Source of the DNA: DUPQ01 sp041678685
GTDB taxonomy: Bacteria; Bacillota; Clostridia; DUPQ01
Assembly: GCA_041678685.1 (NCBI GenBank)
Contig: JBAYNV010000008.1
Span: 1 to 26,493 of the forward strand
Direction: 5' to 3'
Length of the DNA stretch: 26,493 bases
The notes beneath the pieces were generated by a model, which saw only the letters and a list, made by a program, of their open reading frames with translations, was not told the DNA's origin and did no database searches. Positions 15,572 through 23,359 of this stretch are shown here, one piece after another. The position numbers and the translations under genes were made by a program. How positions within the stretch are numbered: position 1 is the first letter of the stretch; each line of letters starts with the position of its first letter.

Positions 15572-16006
15572 ATGAAGGGCATAAAAAGAGCTGTTGTTTT
15601 TGTGATCGTGGTTGCACTGTTATCAATTTTTCTTACCGCCTGTGACTTCAACGTGACGACCGCATACTATGAGGATCTGGCCGTAGCATCACAGATAAAT
15701 GAACAGACAAATAAACCTGTCACTCTGGCTGATGAATTTAACACATGGTCGGAGGGTTTTTATGTCACAGGTGAAATAAAAAATGCTCCTGTCGGTACGG
15801 TCACCAGGATCGAATGGATTTATCTTGATTCGCAGCCTGAATATCTGATCGACTACTCAGAGTATACGGTAGACGGTGTTAACGAGGATCTTGTTTTTAC
15901 GCTCTCAAGGCCTGATGGCGGATGGCCTGCCGGAAGTTATGAGGCACGCGTATATATAGACGGCATATTGAAATCGACATTGCCTCTTACCGTGAAACAG
16001 GATTGA
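15572..16006 (+). CDS. Small predicted lipoprotein
   Basis: This is a 144-residue exported lipoprotein. Lys/Arg residues are followed by a hydrophobic stretch VVFVIVVALLSIF and the lipobox LTAC, with lipidation at the Cys about 23 residues in. The mature part is a single beta-rich domain with FYVTGEIKNAPVGTVTRIEW and GSYEARVYIDG, resembling an Ig-like fold, but I do not recognise a named family. Two adjacent ATGs are possible (15569 and 15572); AGGAGG at 15561-15566 is better spaced for the second. It precedes the zinc-ribbon proteins and may be part of the same surface system. Confidence 0.82.
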   Translation: MKGIKRAVVFVIVVALLSIFLTACDFNVTTAYYEDLAVASQINEQTNKPVTLADEFNTWSEGFYVTGEIKNAPVGTVTRIEWIYLDSQPEYLIDYSEYTVDGVNEDLVFTLSRPDGGWPAGSYEARVYIDGILKSTLPLTVKQD

Positions 16007-16112
16007 AAGACCATATGTAGCTGTTGCACAAACAAATTATAATCGAATTCTAAAAAAAATTATAACCTGAATCAGTGTATTTTATCAGATCGCTTTAAGG
16101 ATATGTTAACTG

Positions 16113-16142
16113 ATCCGTGATTTATCAGTAAAAATTACGGAT
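16113..16142 (+). other. Stable inverted repeat upstream of the first zinc-ribbon gene
   Basis: ATCCGTGATTT (16113-16123) can pair with AAATTACGGAT (16132-16142), 11 pairs including one G-U, around an 8-base loop. No T-run follows, so it is not a standard terminator. It could be an operator or a leader hairpin. No convincing promoter was found in 16007-16183. Confidence 0.4.
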
Positions 16143-16183
16143 TATAGACTAATGAAAAGTAAAAGTATTGAGGGGGTATTAAA

Positions 16184-18385
16184 ATGTATTGTATCAATTG
16201 CGGTAAACAGATCCCAGACGGATCAAAGTTCTGTGTGAACTGCGGATCATCACAGGATTCAAATCAAGCAACGCCTTCGCAGCAGCAGCCTGCATATAAT
16301 AATGCGCCAAGGCCGTTCAACCAGCCTTATCCTAATCAGAATTTTCCAGGGCCTTCGCAGCCATATGCACAGCCCCCGAAGAAAAAAGGCAAGGCAGGAG
16401 CGGTCATTGCCGTGCTTCTTGTATTAGCTGTCATAGTAGCAGCAGGATTTATATGGGGTGATGATCTCATCGCTCTTTTAAAACCCGGTACGACACCGGG
16501 CAATACGGTAAATATAGGGTTCGAAGAAGCATCCGTTACAGTTGAAGCTACAGGCACAGTCACAAGCGCCGGCGGTACGATAGCTTTGCCAAGCGGCAGT
16601 GAGCTAGCCGGTTCATCGGTCATGTTCCCGGGAGCGACCGTAGATCAGGATGTTGCAGTATCTGTGGGAACAGTCAAAGGAACTTATACGAATGCTCCTG
16701 AATCCATTTCGGACACAGCTCTGTATATCGATATTGGCGGTTATACGGATCTTGCACAGCCGATCGAGATCACTTTCAAATATGCCGATACGGCAGAAGA
16801 AGCAGAGAGAGTGCCTTCCGGCCTTTATATCGATGCGCAAGGCAATCTTATCCCTGTAATAACAAAATGCATAGACAAAAAAGCAGGTACCTTTACGATT
16901 CTTACATTCCATGCATCGACCTACACATATTATCTGCTTGATGAGATATCGTCTTATCCTGACAGCAGCACTACGGGATTTTTACCCAGCGTAGACGGTT
17001 TTTCCGAGGAAAACACGGGATCCAGCGTATTCACCAGAGGCGAGTGTTACGGAATGAGCACATTTGCAAAATGGTATTACCTGAATAAAAAATCCGGTAA
17101 CAACGGATTTGCGGAACTCTTCAAATCCCCCCAGATGGGCGTATCGCCTACCGGAGATATAATAATACCTCAGGATGTCATTGCAACAAAGGCATTCCAG
17201 TATACAACCAGAGAATCTTCAATACTCTGGGATACTGAAAGGCATTTCTCAAGTTATGTGGAAAAGGACGATCAGGGAAATATATTATCATATACGACCG
17301 ACAACAGCGTTTCAGTACGCTGCATTATGGACGCCCTGTATTTCTTTGAGGAACCTGTTGAAGTAGGTATTTACGGCAGCGCGGGACACTCGGTCCTTGC
17401 ATATGGTTATACCAAGACAGCAAGCAAAGTCACTATAAAGATCTATGACCCCAACTTCCCTCTTAAGAACGATCAGGTGATAGTATATGACATTGCGACT
17501 AAAACGATCTCGACGCCGGCTTACACGGCAGGTTTTCTTGACAGCCGCCTTACGACGACGGGATACGGAACATTCAACAGCGTAGCTGACTATGAAAAGA
17601 TACTGGAAGATGCAAACAACAACTTCGCAGGAAGCATAGCGAATCTTGTTATTTCCGATCCTGTAAACGGAGCTACTGTGGATTCAGGCACATACTATAT
17701 AAGCGGAACACTTGATACGCTTACTCAGATGGGCGAGCAGCTCGGAGATCTGGTGGAAATAGTTAATGAAGATGGTATGACCTACAGACAGAGTCTTACA
17801 AAGAACGGAACAGCAGCATCGTACTTTTCAACTGAAGTTCCTTTAAAGAACGGTGAGAACAAGTTCCTTATAAATATCATATACAGCGATGAGAATGGTA
17901 ATGAGCATTATATGACGCATAATTTCTACGGATGGCTGGTCATCAACTCAACTATCCCGATGAACGCAATATATATAACTCTGACATGGGACGGACAGCC
18001 CGACATCGACCTGTATGTTACCGATCCTAACGGTGAGACCTCGTATTTCGAAAATTACACGACATCAGACGGCGGCTGGCTCGACATGGATGATACATCA
18101 AGTTACGGCCCTGAACACTGGACTCTTACAACATCATCGACGGTAAGATGGGGCCAGGCATATACCGTAAGACTACACTATTATTATGGCTCAGGTCCGA
18201 CAAGCTATAACGTCACTGTGACGTCGAATGAAGGCACGGATTATGAGACGACCAGCTATTACAGCGGTGTTATAGGATACAGCGACTATGAGGATAATGA
18301 TACCTGCGACAACTACCTGCCAGGCGGAGGAGGAGGAGACTGGGTCGATATCTGCACGGTGATACCTTACATGGATGAGAATTAA
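16184..18385 (+). CDS. Zinc-ribbon membrane-anchored protein with papain-like and DUF2135/YfaP-like domains
   Basis: This is a 733-residue modular protein. Residues 1-20 are a zinc ribbon (Cys3, Cys6, Cys17, Cys20). A Pro/Gln-rich linker follows, then one membrane helix at 72-91, giving cytoplasmic zinc ribbon and outside body. Residues 115-250 form a beta domain. Residues 280-440 look like a papain-fold cysteine protease: Cys288 in GECYGMS, His402 in GHSVLAYGY, Asp422 in YDPNFP. Residues 485-585 are an Ig-like domain. The rest has LTWDGQPDIDLYVTDPNGE, the hallmark of DUF2135/YfaP-like domains. GAGGGGGT precedes the ATG. The triad is inferred from order and context, not proven, and a substrate is unknown. 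A related protein lies at 19083. Confidence 0.85.
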   Translation: MYCINCGKQIPDGSKFCVNCGSSQDSNQATPSQQQPAYNNAPRPFNQPYPNQNFPGPSQPYAQPPKKKGKAGAVIAVLLVLAVIVAAGFIWGDDLIALLKPGTTPGNTVNIGFEEASVTVEATGTVTSAGGTIALPSGSELAGSSVMFPGATVDQDVAVSVGTVKGTYTNAPESISDTALYIDIGGYTDLAQPIEITFKYADTAEEAERVPSGLYIDAQGNLIPVITKCIDKKAGTFTILTFHASTYTYYLLDEISSYPDSSTTGFLPSVDGFSEENTGSSVFTRGECYGMSTFAKWYYLNKKSGNNGFAELFKSPQMGVSPTGDIIIPQDVIATKAFQYTTRESSILWDTERHFSSYVEKDDQGNILSYTTDNSVSVRCIMDALYFFEEPVEVGIYGSAGHSVLAYGYTKTASKVTIKIYDPNFPLKNDQVIVYDIATKTISTPAYTAGFLDSRLTTTGYGTFNSVADYEKILEDANNNFAGSIANLVISDPVNGATVDSGTYYISGTLDTLTQMGEQLGDLVEIVNEDGMTYRQSLTKNGTAASYFSTEVPLKNGENKFLINIIYSDENGNEHYMTHNFYGWLVINSTIPMNAIYITLTWDGQPDIDLYVTDPNGETSYFENYTTSDGGWLDMDDTSSYGPEHWTLTTSSTVRWGQAYTVRLHYYYGSGPTSYNVTVTSNEGTDYETTSYYSGVIGYSDYEDNDTCDNYLPGGGGGDWVDICTVIPYMDEN

Positions 18386-18505
18386 AGGTTTGTGAAATAT
18401 ATTATCTGAATACTACACTTGCACATGTCATGCGGTTCGTTCGCATTGAATAACGTAATGTCATGTAAATACGAAAGAACGAAAATATTACAGGAGGTAG
18501 TAGAA

Positions 18506-19066
18506 ATGTATTGTTTGAATTGCGGGAAACCTATTCCTGATGGTACTAAATTCTGTACCGGATGCGGAGCTTCGCAAGAAAATAAACAGTCACAACAAGG
18601 TCAGGTAAGACAGAGAAACCGACCTATGGGAAAAGGTATGAAAATATTGATAGGTATAGCATCAGCAGCTGCCATAACGGCAGCTGCTGTTTTACTTATC
18701 CCCCTGATGAAAGGTGATGCCGGGAAAAGGATAGTTACGACTCCTTCTTCTGAACCCACAGCAACAGTGATATCCGACTATTCGGGGGTATATGTTTTCG
18801 AGGTGTCCGATGCTACAGTCCCATTTACGATAAGTTACTGGACTTACACCTTAAATAGGGATGGAACATATGTTGAGGATCTGTTATGGATATCGGGGAC
18901 ACAGTCAACTGAAGGTCATAATACAGGAACATGGGTAATAGTTGATGGGCAGCTTATAACTACACCGGAAGGGACTTATGTGGTCTCTACAACATTCGGT
19001 ATCAACGGAGACAGATTAGTCATGGAGTTCGGGGACCTTTTACTTACTTTTAAGAAACAGAACTAG
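18506..19066 (+). CDS. Zinc-ribbon membrane protein with a C-terminal lipocalin-like domain
   Basis: This is a 186-residue protein with the same plan as its neighbours but short. The zinc ribbon has Cys3, Cys6, Cys17 and Cys20 (MYCLNCGKPIPDGTKFCTGC). A basic linker and one membrane helix at about 46-67 follow. From residue 91 an outside beta domain runs SGVYVFEVSD...LNRDGTYVEDL...TGTWVIVDGQL and ends LLLTFKKQN. That pattern resembles the last ~95 residues of the protein at 19083 (TGIYDFISR...INSDGTYEETH...SGRWTIEK...IVFVFEKR), so the domain is shared. An upstream in-frame ATG at 18419 is rejected because GGAGG sits 7 bases before 18506. The domain's function is unknown. Confidence 0.83.
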   Translation: MYCLNCGKPIPDGTKFCTGCGASQENKQSQQGQVRQRNRPMGKGMKILIGIASAAAITAAAVLLIPLMKGDAGKRIVTTPSSEPTATVISDYSGVYVFEVSDATVPFTISYWTYTLNRDGTYVEDLLWISGTQSTEGHNTGTWVIVDGQLITTPEGTYVVSTTFGINGDRLVMEFGDLLLTFKKQN

Positions 19067-19082
19067 ACGAAGGAGGAATGCT

Positions 19083-21191
19083 ATGTTTTGTGTAAACTGC
19101 GGTAAGCAGATACCTGACGGTTCAAAGTTCTGCACCGGTTGCGGGAGTCAGCAGCAATATACTGCTCCCAAACCATTCCAGCCTTACAGCAGCATCGATC
19201 CTAACCAGGGTATGGTTAACAAGACTTTTTTTCAGGGTCAGCAGCAGACCTATGGCACATCAGGGCAGATCGATTTCAAGGGAAAAGGCAAAAAAGGACG
19301 GATTCTTAAAATACTGCTGATCCTGCTTGCTGTCGTTATCATTGGTGCAATTGTCATTATATTACTTACAAAAGATAAAAATGGCGACAAAAAACTGGAT
19401 CTCGGTGACACAACGGTAGTAGGCAGTTTTGATGTCCCTTCAACAGGGGCCACCTTGGAAGTGGATGATCCGACATCACCTATCGACGGCATGCAGATCG
19501 AGATCCTGCCAGGAACTTATGACGGAGACACTACATTCAACATTTCGACTACAGAGATAACCGATCATGATTTCGGAGATATATTTGATCCTGTCACCCC
19601 TTTGATCTCGATCGATAACGGAGGGGATTTCGCGGATCTGGTCATGACGGTAAGCGTGCCTATCGAAATCGGTGAAGATGAGTTCGCGCTTGCTTTTTAT
19701 TATGACCGCGAAAACGGCGCATTGGAAGCTATTCCCATTCTGAGTCTGACCGATTCGGATATCGTACTTATAACAGCTCATTTTTCGGAACTGGTAGTGT
19801 CGAAAATCAAGATCTCCAAATTGATGACATATATATCCTCCGGTATAGATTCCGGTTTCAGACCGGGGACAGATGACTGGCAGTTTGTAAATTACGGATC
19901 TGCGATAGCACCGGGAGGGCATTGCGCAGGACAGTCCCTTACCATGGCATGGTACTATTATGAGCAGTATCTTGAAAATAATAAACCCCGCTTATACGGT
20001 GAATTCGATAATAACGGTGCATATGCGACTGAACAATTCTGGCAGGATGATTCATACGGATACCGTTTCGCTTCTGTTATCCAGTCAAGCATAAACTGGA
20101 ATGCACAGGATTTCCAGGACTGTATCACATACGGCGAATTCAGCGCCCAAAACACATATTATGCATTTGCTTATTCCATGCTGGTCACAAAGCAGCCTCA
20201 GTTTATGGCAATATACAGTCATGACGCATATGGGAACGCAACCGGAGGGCATGCTATAGTTGCATACAAGGTCAAAAACGGAATGATATATGTTGCCGAT
20301 CCCAACTACCCTTCACAGAATAACAGATATGTCGCAATGGGCAATGGAGCATTTATCCCTTATTCATCCGGAGCAAATGCAGCCGATATAAACGAGAATG
20401 GAGCGGTGGCATATGATGAGATAATTTTCGTAGCAAAAAGCGCGCTTATAAACTTTGACACTATATCCGCATACTACGCACAGGTGCTAAACGGAACGAT
20501 AGGAGCGGACTTTTTTCCTTCCGTAAGCATGTCATACCTGGCAGACTATAATAACAGCACATGGACAGATATCAATGGCATAATCAATATAACCGATCAG
20601 AGTTCCTTTCCGTCTGAGTATCAGGGCACATTTACGTTAGCGGCTTCAGCCGGTTATTCCGATATAGCATATACCCTGTACAGAGAGACTGAAATGATCA
20701 GTGAACCTTCGCTTGCCTCAGATGACGGCTATGTATACTTCACTGTTCCCCTTCAAACCGGCTCAAACGATTACGGCCTTCTGGTAGAGTATTACGACGG
20801 TGAATACACCTCCTATATAAATTTCATACGTTTTCAGGTGAATTACGGGTCGGAATATACTTACTCAGAGGAACCTTCGGAATCATCTGAAGTACCCTTA
20901 TCCAATCAGGATATCACCGGTATTTATGATTTTATCAGCAGGTCCGATGGCAGCGATATCCAATTTACATATTATTATATACAGATCAACTCAGACGGAA
21001 CATATGAGGAGACCCATCAGATGCAGAATGACACATATGTCGGAGGCGTTTCGGGCAGATGGACAATTGAAAAAACTGAAAATGGAGACCACCTGATCCT
21101 AGACAACTCACACGATACATATCTGATATCGGAAAATTACAGACGGCTTACAAGGATCGCAGACATCGTATTTGTATTTGAAAAACGTTGA
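19083..21191 (+). CDS. Zinc-ribbon membrane-anchored protein with papain-like and lipocalin-like domains
   Basis: This is a 702-residue modular protein. The zinc ribbon is at 1-20 (Cys3, Cys6, Cys17, Cys20), a Gln-rich linker follows, and the membrane helix is at about 74-96. A beta domain at 110-240 matches in position the one in the 733-residue protein. Then comes a papain-like segment with Cys281 in GGHCAGQS, His390 in GGHAIVAY and Asp406 in VADPNYP, the same order and spacing logic as Cys288/His402/Asp422 in the first protein. Residues 490-590 are Ig-like, and 605-702 are the lipocalin-like domain shared with the 186-residue protein. GGAGG lies 5 bases before the ATG, and the gene starts 16 bases after the previous stop. 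It may be a surface protease or a bound pseudo-enzyme. Confidence 0.85.
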   Translation: MFCVNCGKQIPDGSKFCTGCGSQQQYTAPKPFQPYSSIDPNQGMVNKTFFQGQQQTYGTSGQIDFKGKGKKGRILKILLILLAVVIIGAIVIILLTKDKNGDKKLDLGDTTVVGSFDVPSTGATLEVDDPTSPIDGMQIEILPGTYDGDTTFNISTTEITDHDFGDIFDPVTPLISIDNGGDFADLVMTVSVPIEIGEDEFALAFYYDRENGALEAIPILSLTDSDIVLITAHFSELVVSKIKISKLMTYISSGIDSGFRPGTDDWQFVNYGSAIAPGGHCAGQSLTMAWYYYEQYLENNKPRLYGEFDNNGAYATEQFWQDDSYGYRFASVIQSSINWNAQDFQDCITYGEFSAQNTYYAFAYSMLVTKQPQFMAIYSHDAYGNATGGHAIVAYKVKNGMIYVADPNYPSQNNRYVAMGNGAFIPYSSGANAADINENGAVAYDEIIFVAKSALINFDTISAYYAQVLNGTIGADFFPSVSMSYLADYNNSTWTDINGIINITDQSSFPSEYQGTFTLAASAGYSDIAYTLYRETEMISEPSLASDDGYVYFTVPLQTGSNDYGLLVEYYDGEYTSYINFIRFQVNYGSEYTYSEEPSESSEVPLSNQDITGIYDFISRSDGSDIQFTYYYIQINSDGTYEETHQMQNDTYVGGVSGRWTIEKTENGDHLILDNSHDTYLISENYRRLTRIADIVFVFEKR

Positions 21192-21213
21192 TCATATAAA
21201 AGGAGATATAGAC

Positions 21214-21507
21214 ATGGGCGATAGAGTGAAAAAGGCTATAAGTATAATAATCGGGATACTGCTTGGAGCTGTATGCGGTTTTATCTATTTTCTGCTGGCA
21301 ACGACGCTTGACGGTTATACAAATACCGAAATCGGTCTGACAGGATGGGCATGGATATCATTCGGAGCTGTCTGCATTTTCAACTGCCTTATAATCTTAC
21401 TCACCATGAAAAAGAATAACTTCTTTGCATGGTGTTATGGCATATCCGCTACAATAGGTTCCGCCGCATTTCTCATTATGCTTGTGACAATTAAAACTTA
21501 CTACTGA
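21214..21507 (+). CDS. Small membrane protein, unrecognised
   Basis: This is a 97-residue protein with three predicted helices (about 8-30, 42-65 and 72-92), an Arg/Lys-rich N terminus and no recognised domain. AAGGAGA lies 8 bases before the ATG at 21214; a start at 21172 inside the previous gene has no such site. It starts 22 bases after the zinc-ribbon gene and is followed by a terminator, so it is the last gene of that operon. Confidence 0.75.
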   Translation: MGDRVKKAISIIIGILLGAVCGFIYFLLATTLDGYTNTEIGLTGWAWISFGAVCIFNCLIILLTMKKNNFFAWCYGISATIGSAAFLIMLVTIKTYY

Positions 21508-21536
21508 ACCTTCTGATGCATACAGGTGCATGATAA

Positions 21537-21560
21537 AAAACCGGGCTTTTGTCCGGTTTT
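21537..21560. terminator. Bidirectional terminator between the zinc-ribbon operon and the MerR gene
   Basis: AAAACCGG (21537-21544) and CCGGTTTT (21553-21560) pair across an 8-base loop. On the minus strand the stem is followed by a longer T-run, so it serves the MerR gene best, and on the plus strand it closes the 15.5-21.5 kb operon. Confidence 0.75.
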
Positions 21561-21583
21561 CTGGTATCAGATGCTAATTTTTA

Positions 21584-22402
21584 TTAACCTTTTTTTATCG
21601 GGACCTGTATTTCCGTAAGCCAGTCATCCTCGCTGTCTTTGTTCCATATCCCGTCTATATAGCTTTCGCGGGGATTGCCTATTGGGGTATACCCGTTCTG
21701 TTCTATCCATTTGTACACATATGCATATGCCTTGATCAGACTCGAATACGGACCTTTATGCAATATGGAAACAGCTGTGACGGATTTTATCTTTTTGAAC
21801 CTGATATCATCCACTTCCTTACCGAATTTATCAACTGCCTCGCAAAATTCGATATTGAAATCTTTTTCCTTATACTCCCCGTCAAGATACATGATGAAGC
21901 AGTAAGGCGGCACAGTGCATTTAATATCCGGATTCGCTTTCTGTACCTTCTCCCCTATTGCAGGTATGACCTCAAAATATGTATCGTAACTTGGTATCGT
22001 CATCCGCTTGTAATACACGATGCATTCAGGTAATTCTTTTATTATAGCTTGATAATTCATGAAACTTGTCTCTTCCTTTCCTGATAAGATGAATTCAATT
22101 CTGGTAAGCTGCTCCTGTCCTTCGGTAAGTTCCGATTCCAGCTCCGTCCTCCGTTTTTCCAGTATGCTTTTTATATCCTGCCCTTTTCGGATTGATTTTA
22201 TCTCTTCGATAGACAGGCCTATCTGCCGAAGCGCATTTATACGGTGCAGTTTTAAAAGCTGATCGGTCGTATAGAAGCGGTAGCCTGTGAACTCATCCAC
22301 GCTTTCCGGTTTCAAAAGCCCTTCCTCATCATAATATCTCAGCGCTTTGATCGTGGTTTTTGTCATTTTCGAGAACTCGCCTATACGGTACAGAATGCTC
22401 AC
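21584..22402 (-). CDS. MerR family regulator with GyrI-like effector domain
   Basis: This 272-residue regulator is of the BmrR/TipA type. Residues 1-75 are the MerR winged helix (YRIGEFSKMTKTTIKALRYYDEEGLL, then TGYRFYTTDQL). A coiled-coil linker runs about 76-112 (IKSILEKRRTELESELTEGQEQL). Residues 118-272 are a GyrI-like ligand domain (YFEVIPAIGEKV, SILHKGPYSSLIKAYAYVYKWIEQNGY), which in relatives binds drugs or small hydrophobic molecules. The start is a GTG preceded by AGGAAGG. Its promoter at 22421-22451 has the 19-base spacer and dyad of a MerR-activated promoter, so it very likely activates itself. No efflux gene follows directly; the nearest transporter is at 25365. Confidence 0.9.
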   Translation of the reverse strand: MSILYRIGEFSKMTKTTIKALRYYDEEGLLKPESVDEFTGYRFYTTDQLLKLHRINALRQIGLSIEEIKSIRKGQDIKSILEKRRTELESELTEGQEQLTRIEFILSGKEETSFMNYQAIIKELPECIVYYKRMTIPSYDTYFEVIPAIGEKVQKANPDIKCTVPPYCFIMYLDGEYKEKDFNIEFCEAVDKFGKEVDDIRFKKIKSVTAVSILHKGPYSSLIKAYAYVYKWIEQNGYTPIGNPRESYIDGIWNKDSEDDWLTEIQVPIKKG

Positions 22403-22420
22403 TTCCTTCCTTGTGTACTC

Positions 22421-22451
22421 ATCTTATTGCCTCCGCTAAGGGGAGAGTCAA
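22421..22451 (-). promoter_or_regulatory. MerR-type promoter with 19-base spacer and dyad operator
   Basis: Minus-strand TTGACT (22446-22451) and TAAGAT (22421-22426) are 19 bases apart, the over-long spacing typical of MerR-controlled promoters. The spacer holds the imperfect dyad CTCCCC-TTA-GCGGAG. It closely resembles the known BmrR operator, which has a CTCC...GGAG core. The expected start is about 12 bases before the GTG, so the leader is nearly all ribosome site. Confidence 0.8.
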
Positions 22452-22465
22452 GAGTATTTTTAGAA

Positions 22466-23095
22466 TTATAAGAATATTTTTGAAACTCTTTCAAATTCCT
22501 TTTGGGATTCGATAACACATTTCTCCTTATAAGGGAATGTTTTTTCAAATTCCTTCAGCTCCTCTGCATTCGGTTCAAAAACAGGTGAATCCCTGTATAT
22601 CCCGGTTATACCGTCCAATGCGCCTTCATACAGAGGCAGAGCCATATTTGCTGCCATATATTTTCCCCATGAGGTGATGATGCCGTATACTTTGGCGGCC
22701 TGGAAACCGAAACGTTGATAATATGCGGGGTGTCCGAATATTATCACAGCCTTAAAACACATTCTTCTGGTTTGTGAAAGTGAGTGTATTATAAGGCTCG
22801 AACCTATCCCCTGTCTCTGAAAATCCGGATCGACGCTTATAGGTCCGAAAGTGAGCACTTCATGCTCCTGACCGCAGCTATCTGTTACAGTCGCATAGCT
22901 GTACATTATATTCCCAACTATCTTATCGTCTATTACTGCGACAAAATCCAGTTCCGGTATGAAAGCATCGCACTTCCTCAGTTTATGCACCAGAAGATGC
23001 TCGTCACATCCGGGTACATGTATATTCCAAAAAGCATCGCGGGTCATCTCTTCCACCCTTCGGTGATCGTCTGGTCGCTCAAGTCGTATGATCAT
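22466..23095 (-). CDS. GNAT family N-acetyltransferase (YhbS-like)
   Basis: This is a 209-residue acetyltransferase, predicted to move acetyl from acetyl-CoA to an unknown amine. GPISVDPDFQRQGIGSSLI (about residues 80-98) carries the acetyl-CoA-binding Gln/Arg-x-x-Gly-x-Gly loop. FGHPAYYQRFGFQAA, around 119-133, is the motif typical of YhbS-type proteins. The C-terminal ~70 residues form an extra region seen in that group. GAGGA stands 8 bases before the ATG at 23095; an ATG 36 bases further upstream is possible but less supported. Two candidate promoters precede it: TTGTCA-N17-TATCAT (23122-23150) and TTGTCA-N17-GATAAC (23161-23189). Confidence 0.88.
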   Translation of the reverse strand: MIIRLERPDDHRRVEEMTRDAFWNIHVPGCDEHLLVHKLRKCDAFIPELDFVAVIDDKIVGNIMYSYATVTDSCGQEHEVLTFGPISVDPDFQRQGIGSSLIIHSLSQTRRMCFKAVIIFGHPAYYQRFGFQAAKVYGIITSWGKYMAANMALPLYEGALDGITGIYRDSPVFEPNAEELKEFEKTFPYKEKCVIESQKEFERVSKIFL

Positions 23096-23160
23096 AGTTT
23101 TATCCTCTTCTTTCACGACTGATGATAACATTATTATCCACAGCTGACAATATATGAATA

Positions 23161-23238
23161 GTTATCACATGCTGCATATATATTGACAAAATACACTGTT
23201 TGGGTGTAGAATACAATGAAATTATCACTTGGTGATAA
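23161..23238. promoter_or_regulatory. Divergent promoter region with repeated TTATCAC operator-like motif
   Basis: On the plus strand TTGACA (23183-23188) and TAGAAT (23207-23212), 18 bases apart, form the promoter for the SPT-like gene. The spacer holds a TACAC-N7-GTGTA dyad (23192-23208). The minus-strand TTGTCA of the GNAT gene (23184-23189) overlaps the same -35. TTATCAC occurs at 23162-23168, over the GNAT -10, and again in a perfect inverted repeat TTATCAC-TTG-GTGATAA (23222-23238), just after the SPT promoter. One regulator binding this motif could control both genes; that is inference. Confidence 0.5.
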
Positions 23239-23359
23239 ATACTTTACGGGGGTAGGGTTATTCAATATCATTTTGAAATAAGCAAAGGTAGATTGGCAGG
23301 CCGGATAAGGGTATGCCATGAAATACAACGACTACGATAGGTCTATACAGGAGGAGACT

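Noticed and set aside
18421..18483. TTCGTTC/GAACGAA inverted repeat and ATGTCATG direct repeat before the second zinc-ribbon gene
   Set aside because: Arms of only 7 bases are 34 bases apart and there is no promoter-like context; probably chance.
23192..23208. The SPT-like promoter as a target of the MerR regulator at 21584
   Set aside because: The spacer dyad here (TACAC...GTGTA) differs from the CTCC...GGAG dyad in the regulator's own promoter, and the spacer is 18 rather than 19 bases.
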